Of a stretch of 64,000 nucleotides of DNA, positions 1-12,550 are shown piece after piece. The notes below the pieces were generated by a model. The model worked only from the letters and a program-made list of their open reading frames with translations. It was not told the origin of the DNA and ran no database searches. The DNA is taken from assembly GCF_003589595.1 (NCBI RefSeq), contig NW_020655740.1, positions 111,648-175,647 of the forward strand. Reading direction: 5' to 3'. The number at the start of each line of letters is the position of its first letter. Within the stretch, counting starts at the first letter, position 1. The DNA is from Hyposmocoma kahamanoa (Eukaryota > Arthropoda > Insecta > Lepidoptera > Cosmopterigidae). Position numbers and translations under genes: made by a program.

Positions 1-2557
1 GAAAATAATACTCGACAAAAAGATGCCTGATGCGAAAGAAGCTTCATACTTGGCATTGTGTTTAGATTTGGTCGAATATTACTTAATAATTATTTCGAAC
101 GGATGTCAGTAATCAGCTCAGATGGATTTGAACGATAAACCTATTCGTAATGAGAAAAGTTTAATTAAAAACTAAAACTATTTCAAATTTCAAGAGTGTT
201 TGCTCCAGTAACGAGTTTATAGAGAAATAACGATTGAGCCTCGTTTGTTTCCCTTTTCAGTCTTATAATTAATAACCAAGCTTCCTTATAAAGTATGATA
301 GATAGATATGAGAGACGAAAGAAAGTCAAAGAAAATAACGTACGATTATGATTTTTAAATGATTTTTTTTATAATGACAAATAATTCATTTAACTGTTTA
401 ATTTTCTCAATGACTAACACTAAATCTTATTTGACATTCTACCAACATGAGTACGATTAACCGGCTTTAAATAATGTATTTCAACGGTTCAAATCTACAA
501 TGTTTATTATATTAATACAACTTTCTAATAATATTTCTTAAGCTTAATTTAAACTGTTAGATAATAATATTATGTACACTCTGAGACAGCTTTTAGAAAA
601 ATAGACTTACGACTGTGTTACGACATTTGCAAGTTAATAGTAATTTTTAATAAAATGCATCTTATAACTATAACGAAGAATGTACGTCCGAACAGAACAT
701 TACGGTTAAATTGTGCTAACTGTAATGCATATGCCTCAAATATGATACACTGTACACGACATAGGTGAAGCAACAAAGTGTTGAACCCTCTAGGGTAATT
801 TACATTAATAACCTAATAATAAAGCTTACCTAACAATTATTTTGAATTGCCTTAATTATTCATTTCCTAACATCATTTGATTTGTATTAGCACACAGAAC
901 TGTATACTGGTAATTGAAGGTGTGCATACATTTTTTTTTATTATTATGTACCGATAATCACCGATTTAAATTTGATATCAAATGTAATAATTTGAGTTTA
1001 AATCGTAAATTATTAAACGCACTTATGGTTTATTCTATTCTTTTAATATTTTTTCAATGTTTTTATTTAATCCTAATATCTGTCTATGTACAGCATTTTT
1101 CGCGCTATGGGAAAATATCGGGTTTTATTATGTAAGACCTAATTTAATGGAGAGTAAGTATTAAATTGTTCCCTTGAAACAAGTTGTCAATTACGCTACA
1201 ATATCGCATAGAATCTTATCAACGTAGTTATTTACAAGAAGGAGAAAATGTATAAGTGACTATGATAAATAACATTACTTATGTTAGGAGAATGGAAAAG
1301 GATATTATAATATTATTAATGGGCAAACCTAGTCTATTTTTTTTTCGTTTTTTTTTCTTTTATACGCAAATTTTCCTTATGTATATCTTATGTAGGTAAG
1401 TACTTGTCTTGACTACCAACCGAATTATCATATTTTACATGTTAATGATTATAGAAATAGAGTTTATTGCTCTGACAGAATGCTCGTATATTACTTAGTT
1501 ATACTATGAAAAATATTTTTAACTACGTTTAATATATTAATTAAAATATGTATGCATGTAGCTATGATGTGGTTGTATTTACAGATTAAGACTTGACTTA
1601 TTAAACTTACATATTTTTAATGCATATTTATGGAACACCTGTACCTCCCCTTGATGTTACTACTAATTTACGGTGAACCTCCAAAACTATTGTAGATGTT
1701 AAAACACGAATTTTCGAGTTTAACCATAAACTCTAGTAACGTGTGCCCTATATATGAAAACGGGAAGATTCCCAACTGTACATGTGAGCTTAAATACAAA
1801 TCTGCTGGAACTGCAACACCTTTTCATATATATACATTGTCTTATCGATTAAATATTTTGTAAATGTACGGGTACTATATTTCAAATATATACAGAACGG
1901 GGGCCTAGAGTTGGCAAAAATATTATTTATATTAACTATTTTAAAATTCTGTAACGCTTTCTGTCAGTAAACATTGGCGGTGCTAGAAGTCGACTGGCGT
2001 ATCGCTATTGGTGTTTTCCTAACGTTGCATCACAAGTGTAAGCGCCCCAGACACGTGCTGCGTAGAACTGAAGCAGCGTACGCCGCCAATGTAAACCGAC
2101 TTTCAAACTTCAACAAGATGAAACTTAACGCGCAACACTTATAAGTATTAATTTCTAACATTTGACTTGTTTTATAGGGAGTAAAGTTTGAATTCGTACC
2201 GGTATTTCCGTGTTTTTGTTTAAAAGCGGTCTCAAATAGGAGTTTCTGTTATCGATTGCTACAAACCAGGTGTACCAAATCTCCCTGATCGATAGGTATC
2301 ACTAACACTTAAAGTTTGAAATCGCTTTTATATTATTCGATGTTAACGATATCCTCGGCTATTGTTCTACCTATATCTGCAACCTCTTCAAGTATACTGC
2401 AGGACGATATCCAGAAATTCTTGATCGTAAACGCCACTATCACAGTAAAGTCGAAATCAAGCGCACTTGGGAATGGTCGCATGCATATATTTACCAGTAA
2501 TGTGAATGCCGAGCTCAGAGCTGCATGTACTCGAGAGAGCTGCGGCATGGCCGAAGA
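1..2557. other. 3' UTR and downstream flank of nab
   Basis: AT-rich DNA with no credible coding region. The part near 2400-2557 is probably nab 3' UTR. 1-150 carries a copy of the long-arm inverted-repeat element also seen at 16.97 kb. About 1972-2097 shows a short inverted pair around ACATTGGCGG. The small ORFs here have no recognisable family. Confidence 0.5.
1972..2097. repeat. possible short inverted-repeat element
   Basis: ACATTGGCGGTG near 1974 pairs with CGCCGCCAATGT near 2080, about 125 bp apart, and the enclosed stretch is GC-richer than its surroundings. No clear target duplication was found. It may be a degenerate MITE. Confidence 0.3.
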
Positions 2558-2680
2558 TCAGTTGGAGTGATTACGAGCTGGGTGCGGAGGGTGCGGTGCG
2601 GCTTGAAGCGCGGGGTTGGCAACTGCGATGATATTGTCGCCGCGAGCAGCCACGACTTGAGGCCGGGATTCCTCTGCGTC
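2558..2680 (-). CDS. nab: nab exon 7 (C-terminus and stop)
   Basis: After acceptor CCATATTTCAG the phase-0 frame encodes 40 residues, beginning DAEESRPQVVAARGDNIIAV and continuing Ala/Pro/His-rich, then stops at TGA 2560-2558. The exon is GC-rich against AT-rich surroundings. With exon 6 it completes a product of the usual NAB length. The GC-richer stretch continues to about 2500 as likely 3' UTR. Confidence 0.68.
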   Translation of the reverse strand, partial: DAEESRPQVVAARGDNIIAVANPALQAAPHPPHPARNHSN

Positions 2681-5600
2681 CTGAAATATGGTTTTATTTT
2701 TCTCATTCCAAAGCGTCTAACAATGTTTTTTTAAATTACTGTGAGAAATATTTGTGATGGATTGTTTTATGATACCCAGTGACGGGGCGAACTGGTGGAA
2801 AGCGACACACCTGTCCATAAAAGTTGTAGTGCCATTCAGAGTTTTAAATTTCAAAGTTGACAAGTCTACATGGGACTGTAATTTTACAAGCACGCTTACC
2901 TTTCAAAACCGGAATGCTGTATTGCTCGGATGAAATAGGAATTTGAAATGTTTTTTATATGCTACTACAATGAAAACACGGTCTGTTTAAGCTTTTTTCA
3001 CGAATTCTAGATAGAATCAATCACAACATGAATAAATTCCAGTTATTATAACACAGCAATACAGTTAAAATAGTTGAACGATTGTTTTCATATTTACTAG
3101 TTGATTTTAACAAGGTAGCATTGTAAAGGCAAACAAAATTAAAAATGGCTAATTACACCGAGGTAGATATTGGTTTCCATCACACTACGTAATTCTTTCA
3201 ACTCAACTTAATTGACAAATTGAAATTGAAATAATCAACTTTAAACTTAATAGCTTGACACTTGATGCTGAAATCTGTAAATGTCCTACACACTATGACT
3301 TAGTGCCGAGACGTGGATGCTGGTATAGAAGCAGAATGAGAGTTGTACAAAGGGCCACGGAGTGAAGCATGCTGGGCATCCAACTTATAGATGGAGTTCC
3401 GAATTCCGAAATCCGAAGTCGAACTAAGGTCCAGGATATGGGGGATCTGATAACGAACTTAAAATGGAGCTGGGCAGGACAGATGGAGTAAAGCGATAAC
3501 CGAATGGTGGCCAAGAAACAGTTGTAGAAACGTGAGACGTCCTGTAGCGAGATGGGTGGACGACGTCTGAATGGCCGAAACTACGGGAGGCCATACCCTG
3601 TGGGTGAAGTCGGAGTGTCGATGATAATGATGAAACGTGATAGCAACACATAACTTTTGTGATAAATTTGATACGATACAGTAATCAAATTAAAATTGCT
3701 GTCGCAATCATTATCCATTCAGTATTTGAAGTAATATGATGAATAAATAAAATTAATAACAATATAATAGTAGCCTACCAAAGGTGGAGTACTGGTGCTG
3801 GAAAAGGAACACCTGGAAGCGTCATCGGCGTCGTCGCTCTCGGTCTTTACGCCCCACCAGCTGCTGGAGTTGTTGATACGACCTTCAGGACTGGTATGGA
3901 CTCCATTGCCTGTGTCGTCTTCCTGAATGACATAAAAGTTTCCGTTATTTTTGGACCTGGAAAACTGTAGACTGATGAGCTTATTATCTATCTATCAACT
4001 TTTTCGTTCAAACTACCTGACTGAACCGAACGAAGGTTTTTACCTCTATTAAGAATACAGTTTCCGAACGTGTTACAATGAGTGACCGTCCTAGAAGTAT
4101 GTACTTATTATTCTTTATAACATTAATGTAATGTTTAGTCGACATTCAGGTTCATTCCTTTGGAGAGTCTCATGAATACGGTTGCATAGCCACGTGTTAT
4201 AATAAATGACGTTCTTGGAAGTATTTTTACGGTTTATGTAAATTCAAATAGGATCCATAAAAATGTCTACAGATTTTAGTCTTGAACAGTTTTGACACTT
4301 GTTCATAACATGTTACTAATTGATCACTTGTTTGCATTTCTTAATTAACATTAACGAGTTAGCATTGCAAAAACAAACATAAAAATGTCTACTTCAACCA
4401 AAGCAGATATTGGTTTCTATCACATTTCTTAATTCGTAATAATTTGACTGCAGCAAGCAAAGGCCTCATCTAAAATAACGAACTTTAAACTTGATAGCTT
4501 TAAGCTCGATACTGTATCCTGAAATCGGTAGATGTCCTACGGTGCCAAGACGACGCACAGAAGGCTGTGTGCAGACTGAGAGATGCACAAAGAACCATGA
4601 AGCGAGTCATATTGGACATGAAACTTATAGATCAAGGTCCAGAACGTAGAAAATCGGATGACCAACTTAAAATGAAGCTGCGCAGAACATATTGCGAGAG
4701 GTGGTGAAGAAATGGTACTAGAAACGTGGAAGGTTCAGCTACGAGATAGGTAGACAATATTGTCACAGTGGCAGGCCTTGGGTGGATGTGACTAGCGTAA
4801 GATTTTAATGGTTAGCATAAACTGTAAATCATGAATTTCGAAAACATTGCGAAAATATGAACTCGCTCCAAAAGCGATTTTATTTACAAGTGTTTTAAGT
4901 CTATTTTGCATTCAGTAGCAACATCTTTCAATTTGGTGTAAGAGCGAGTAATAAAAACAAAATTGTTGAACTACATGTTTGTGAAATTGGCGCTAAAACG
5001 TAAGAGGCTTATTGCAGACATCACGACACTTTTGCAATACGACTTTCCTTAATTCCTTACAACAAGCTCCCATAGAGCTTTGATAGCCTAGTGACATGAC
5101 TAAGTAGTCATGTGCAAACAATTTTTTTGTTTCAATGTGTACAAATAGCCTCGTGGTTTGTAGCGTCATAACTTTGTAGTAATAGGTCTAAATATACATA
5201 TAATACAAAGTCATGTATACAAAATGCATGCATAGTATCTTATAAGATCTACTTACCGTCATTCTCAGGCCATACCTCTCAGCGTAAAGCATACAATTTC
5301 TACGGTGCATATGAAAGTGTTCCGTTCAGGCGTACGACAGAATGCATCAAGCTTACCTTGGCTAATAATGAAGTAGAAATATTATAAAGTGAGGATCGTG
5401 GACTGCCTTCGGGAAATAAAATAAAAAAAACATAATACATAATTAATGAAATAAAAAATTAGACTCATGCGCAGCGCAGGGTTTAAAAGGACCAATAGAA
5501 AGAACTTTTCCAACAAGACTTTGAAAATGAATACTAATTAGAGTAGTATCTTTGTTTTTTTTTCTGATATGTATTTTGATTTTAATGAAGTTATATATTT

Positions 5601-8600
5601 CAAAATATTCCCTCACTTCTCAAGATGTATCCTTCGACGTGAGGTTGTTATTATATATAATTGTTAATTTAAGATTCCAGGCCGTGTTAGGTTAGTTATA
5701 TAAAAAGTATGTTCCTATGTTAGAAAATGTTAGTATTTCCCATCCAATGCCCTAGATTTTTCAATAATAGTTTCATTAGATTCAAAGTTTAGTACAATTT
5801 TGCCCTTCCCAATCAAATATGTTCTTTCTTCGAAAGAGGCAGGCAAATGGCAAATGAAATTGTATTTGAGCGCTTTCTACCGAACAAAAAAGCGACTGTA
5901 CTGGGTTGCTCTAAAAGGTGCTCATGATTTATCTATTATGTGAGATCTACATGAACGGGAGCAACCTGGCGTCGTCTCTTGCTTGGTGTAATGTCGTCCT
6001 CCTGCTCTTCACCGAGCGCTGCCGTTGGAGGTAATCTGGAAACGAATGAAATGCGATTTTAAAAATTGTGGTCGCGAATCGGGCACCCTTAGTGTAATTG
6101 TTAGCAAAGTATTTTGAACTTACCCATGTTTTGAATAGTGCAGCCCAGCCCGACGCACGAGTTGTCTGGCGAGAGGGAACAGCTCGTCCCGCCGCGCTAG
6201 AAGTGCTGGTACACAGCGGCATATCTGGGCAGCCGCCTCGTTCACCATCACCTGGGACACCCCAAAATTATCCACCAGAGTTCAAGGCTATAACCTATGA
6301 TTGTTAAATCTTTAGTGGTACATGTACTCACCTCGTGCAACGTTAAGGGCTTTTCCGGTTTTCGTTTGCAATCAAAACGCCCGTAAATCGCTGCGTATTT
6401 TCTGATCTCTTCCATCCTTCGAGGATCGGTTTCTGGCATCATCATCACGTGTTCCAGTTCTTTTGATGTTTTTCTCTTGGTGTTCTGTGGCTTGGGCTCT
6501 AGTTGCGGCATGTGTTTGACGAGCTTTTCTGCCGCTACTGTTAGTTTTTGAACGTGGACGTCCAAAAGTACAGGAGTCAAGACGGGGGAGGTCACAGACC
6601 CTGGACTAGAGCCAGCAGATGGCGGAAGTGCGCTTTGTGGGGAGAAAGGCCTGGATGCAGTGGAAGTCACTGGTGCGTTAGATGCTGGAGAAGTTGGCAG
6701 TACAATTTTGTTGAAATTTGAATGGCTATGAATAGGACTAGCGTTAGGAGCTGAGGTGTTAGAACAGCAGCTGTTGTTGTCTCCAGCTGGGGCCCCAGGA
6801 GACGGGCTGAACATTGATCTATTCTCCGGGGACGATATAGGTCTTGGTAGCACCGGTTGATTGACTGGCACGTTTACCAGTCTTTGGTTACACTGCATCC
6901 AGGGATGATCAGTAGGGCACAGGTTCGGTACGATGGGTACCTGGAAGAGGGCGGGATTGTTCAGCCATTCTTGCAGTGCTTTTTGAAGCCGTCTAACGTG
7001 AAGGGGTTTTGACGCCATTCCGACGAGGGACATAATCTCTAAAAACTCCTCTTCGCCGGCGTCACATAGCTGCTGAACGTCGTCGCCGCCTATAACAAAG
7101 CATTAATTCGATTTTACAATCTCATTTTACTTAATTTGGTTATTATATGATTCTCTGGTGAAATCACACCTTGACTATCGAAGTATGGAGTTTTGCTTCC
7201 AAAAGCATTTAAAAACATTACAAATAGAACGAAACAATATTACCATTAGTTTCCCATTGCCATTATATGATCCAACCATAACCTTATATCAGAACCATAT
7301 CAGAACACAATATTAATGACATTTGTGATGTGTAAATAATTGATAAAAAAAAAATGTTCACAGATAAATCGACTCATCCGTAGAAGAAAGATATATGTGC
7401 AAGACTGCTTATTCTCAGAACACTGTCGTTTCGTTAGTTGTTCTTCGCTATGGATATCAGATCGACCTGTGTTCGATTTTATTTGTCAGAAACTAAATAA
7501 GCGATAAAAGTTCTTAAAACACCTATAAATAGGTCTTAGTTTGATTAACGAAGTTATGTATTTATCATATTTTCTCTGTATAATCACATCTGACTCTCTG
7601 TTCTTTGGATGAGTCGAAATTTTATTAAAAAAACTACATAAACTGCGGGCGAATTGTGGAAATAAAAAACTAATATTCGAAGGGGCTCAATGAAAAATTA
7701 CCATTGACTTACAAATAAATGGACGACGGGTCTAATACAAAAAGTACGAAAAAAATGTCCCAAGTCAATCTATTTAAACGTAGTGACATTTCAAGGAATA
7801 TGAAAAGCTAAAACGTTGAATTTAAATTGTAATGTCATCGCAGCACTGTCTAATTTTGCTTGCTTCGCTGTCAGTCGAACAAACGAAGACAAGAGCGTGA
7901 ATGACGCTCTGTATACGATTTTAACGCCCTGTAAGTTCGGATACTTTTTAGCGTGGGCCCGACGTCCATATAATTGTAAGTCAATGAAAATTACCGAAAG
8001 TTATATGGAAATACAGTCATTCCAGTTAGGAACAAGGAACTGAAAATTCCACATTACGAGGAATTTCTCACAATTTTGGTGTTTTTAGTTTGATTGTTTT
8101 TTTTTTATAATATCAAATGACGGAACAAACGAGACGTGCGCGTGATGGTAAGCTCCACGCCAGTCTATATGTAATATACAATACTTAGTTAGGCACTTGT
8201 TTTTTTTTTCTTATTATACTAGAACACCAAATGTTATTTGTATACCTTCATTTGGATATTTTGTCAACACGTGCTCTCTGTAAAAATTTATGATGCCTTG
8301 TATTTCTCGCTAAGTGATTTATATTATTTTGAGAAATATAGTTATTTTTGATATAAGTGCGGAAAGTTAGTCATTATTCACGAGTCTCGAGGCTTCTTGG
8401 CCCGAGCCAGAGGCGAGGGTCAAGACGCGAGACAAGTGAAAATGACAAATCCGCACGTGTATCAAACGACGTTTTTTAATACATTTGCGAAAAAACTACA
8501 TTGAAAGTAAAATAAAACAGTATTTAAACAAAACTCATTTTCTGCTAGTAAATTAAAATAATGAAATACAACCACTGCAACCATTAGTTAAAAGTCTATG

Positions 8601-11600
8601 GAAATCTAGTTCTAACGTGCTGTTTTTGTTTATTTTCTGTAATATCGGTCTGTAACCACTTTTCTTATTATGAAGTCCTGCTACTTTTGCTTAAACTTCT
8701 TTAGGAACCCGTGCACGGTAGTGAGATACAATTTATCTGTAATACATAAAACAAATATATACATGGAAATCTCGCCTATCACCCATTCAGGGGTAGGCAG
8801 AGACTTCCACTCGATACGTTCATTATATAGTATTTGTAAATAAATATAAGTTTTAATGACGAATGACTTATGTACGTCACAAAGCACATAAATATTAAAT
8901 AAATATACAACTTCTTTAGTTCTATGTTTAAGACTTAAAATAACAGTAAATTTAAAAAAAAACTGGAAAAGTAAAAAGCACTAGTGCGAGAAATCCAACT
9001 TTCCGCACGATTTGTAGTGCGAAAAATACCACGTTTTGAGCAACTGTATTATAAAATATCTTAAACTACAATTTTATTTGTAGTGATGATAATGGGGAAG
9101 AACTTATACTTAATATAAGTACTTTTATATTCATCTATTCTCATGTCCGAAAAAAAATTATTGAATTCAACTAATGCTATTTCTCGACATTAATATGCAA
9201 AACTTTCTTGAATGGCGAGTTCATTTCGTTACCATTGTGTGCGGCAAAAACGTGTGATTCGATGAAAAAACAACGACTCACACTTACTTAATTTAAGCAG
9301 ATATGCTAATATCTTACGTGACCATTTTGCGAAGGGGCGCCGAAAAAAGACAAAAGGATTTTTAAGACGGCCGGCCAAACCCTTCTCCGGAGTGGGCAAT
9401 TGCCGAACTAAAATCCATAACAAAAATTAAAAAAAATAATTTGCATAAGACGCCGTCTGCGATCGTTTTTTCGCCGTATGGAAATCTATTTTTTAACAGC
9501 GCTCGAACGATGAGAAAGAATTTTTTCTTGTGTTCCTATGAAAGTGGTTAGAGTATGGGCATCAAAGAGATCATTCGGTTAGGTTAGTATGCGCAGTTAG
9601 TCGGTTTTTTATTGATACATCTGGTAAGGGACAGGATTTTCTTTTGTCCTTACTTTGAAACTTATTTTTTTGTTTCACTGTATTACCGTAAAGAAATACG
9701 GGTCTATAAAACTGAATTCTTATTTACTTGCAGGATAGGAAAGCGTCTAATTTAGTCTTTACTTAACATTCTTTTACTTTATTAAAATATTAATAGAATT
9801 ATATTTTAAAAGTGCAAAAAGCAAGACTGTGTCTCTTGCGGCAATTATCTCGCATTTATGTTGACATTTATCATCCTTGGCTCTCTTTTGTGTTACCCTA
9901 TAATACTTGCGAATTTTTCTAGATTACTATGTTGTCCTAGACTAAGGTTTAGAATTAAACTTTAGGTACTAAGGCAAAAGAAAATTAGTAATGCTGAGTC
10001 TTTAATCTTTTCGTCCACGTCACTCAATTGTATTTTCTATTAGTTTTCATTTTATTATATTTCCTATGTTTTGCAGAGAAATAAATGTAAATGTCTTTAA
10101 ATATTTTATTGAATAATTATTAATACAAAGATCGAACATTTAGAAAAAATTCCTTCGATCCGGCCGGATTCGAACTGACGTCTTCTAGCATACCGCGCTA
10201 GACGCTATACCGACTAAGCCGCGGAACGAACCAGCGGACCTCACGAATTGTTCTATGAGTCCATGGCACCCGCGATACAGGCTTTCCGTAGTGCGGGGCT
10301 ATGAGTGTGTGCTTTATTGTTATTATTATGAATTACGTACCCATTTCAAGCAGGGTGTCGTAGTAAGCAAGCAGGCTGGCGCGCTGCATCACCCTGTACA
10401 GCTGGAGTTCTGCCTCGTTGGACGGCGCTGAGGTTACCATCACTACAACAAAACAAAAGAAAACTTTGGCATTTTGTGATATTCTTGGGACTTGTTTGTC
10501 TCATCAATTAGTATATATACATTGTAGATAAGATATACTTTGTATGTTCCTAACCACAGAACAATAAATACAGTGGTTAGTTAGCTACGGATATAGGTCT
10601 CGAAAGATCTACTTGAGCTCGACTGAGCCACCATTTACGCTTTATATGTTATGGTTGTGTTATTCTTTCGTGCAAATTCTCTGAAATTCTAAAAAAATGT
10701 TACCAGTATGAGGAGGGGATATTTAAAATAACTAAATACTGGATATAACTTCTTCACTTTAATTGTCACGAACGTACATTGATTACAATCTTCACCTGAG
10801 AATTTTTAGTAACAATCTGTGTCGAGCACGTACTGTTTCCCGCTTTTAAACCCTCTTGATATCAATCAGGTTACCCCACCAAGCGAGAAACAGCCCGCGT
10901 ATAATAATCACAACTTCCGTTTCCTAATCTTATTTAATCATGTATTTTGCTAAACCGTACAATTACTGTAAAGCAAAATACACAAATTTATACAAACGAG
11001 TTACTACTACTAAGTACAATTTTTAGAGATATCTTGTAAATGCTAATACAATTAAGAAACGGCACGCGGTACAGTGGTCACAACTTCCGTTTCCGAATCT
11101 CATAATTATGTATTTTGCTAAATAGTACAATTACTGTATAGCAAAGTACTCACATCTATGCCAATGAATTACTACTATTTATATTACAAAGATATTTTAT
11201 AAATACTAGTATAATCGCGAAATATCACACAGTATAATAATCACAACTTGTGCCGAATCTAATTTAATTATGTATTTTGCTATAGAGTACAATATTACTG
11301 TATAGCAAAATACTCAAATTTACCCAAACAAATTACTAATAATAGGGGTTAAAGTATGAAATTGCCGATTTGTACTGAAAATCNNNNNNNNNNNNNNNNN
11401 NNNNNNNNNNNNNNNNNNNNNNNNNNNNNNNNNNNNNNNNNNNNNNNNNNNNNNNNNNNNNNNNNNNNNNNNNNNNNNNNNNNNNNNNNNNNNNNNNNNN
11501 NNNNNNNNNNNNNNNNNNNNNNNNNNNNNNNNNNNNNNNNNNNNNNNNNNNNNNNNNNNNNNNNNNNNNNNNNNNNNNNNNNNNNNNNNNNNNNNNNNNN

Positions 11601-12260
11601 NNNNNNNNNNNNNNNNNNNNNNNNNNNNNNNNNNNNNNNNNNNNNNNNNNNNNNNNNNNNNNNNNNNNNNNNNNNNNNNNNNNNNNNNNNNNNNNNNNNN
11701 NNNNNNNNNNNNNNNNNNNNNNNNNNNNNNNNNNNNNNNNNNNNNNNNNNNNNNNNNNNNNNNNNNNNNNNNNNNNNNNNNNNAACCTATTGCAATAAAA
11801 CGGCAATTTCATACTTTAACCCCTAATATTAATTTACAATATTATAACGATATTTTAGGAATGCTAACACCAGTGGTGGTATTTCATATCATCAGAAAGT
11901 CTTATTGTAATAAATTCACAATTCTCTGTAAGTCGAAATAATTTTTGTATTACAAGAAACGAAAACTTTTTTGGAGAATTAAATTAATAACACCAATCCG
12001 TCGTCGTTCAGCAATTAACCGCTAGATGGCAGCACATTGATTTCAATTTCAACATAATAACGAAATGTCGTAACTTGGAATAATACTGAGAGTGCAGTAA
12101 CTGTGTCAAACTGTTTTCGGCAAAAAAGGGGTAAGAGAAAATAATTTAAAATTACTCTAGCTTCAAAACTACGCAAGTTACAGCAAGGTGGCATAATATA
12201 TTAATAGACAGGTAAAAGAATGGAGAATTGTAAGGTGACATTATTTATATATTTTTTATT

Positions 12261-12291
<31 letters not shown>

Positions 12292-12519
12292 TTCATTCTC
12301 ATATACGGAAGATTGTACATTATAATTATATGTTAAACAAGACTTAGTAATTACTAAAGTTATCTACCTTAAGCGAGAGTCTGGAGTTCGTACTAGGTAA
12401 CTAGACCTGTGTTACAGATCTCCAGGCTCCCACCCCGTTACAATTTATTTATTTAGTTTTCAAAAAGGTAAGTATATAATCTAAAAGGAAAGATATGAAG
12501 ATGTTTCGTGAGTGAAATT

Positions 12520-12550
<31 letters not shown>

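Noticed and set aside
10166..10220. tRNA gene
   Set aside because: It has a B-box-like word and an A-box-like word, but no cloverleaf with proper acceptor stem, and the same sequence recurs as SINE-C.
11336..11826. ORFs spanning the N run on both strands
   Set aside because: Made of N codons; only mariner ends are present.
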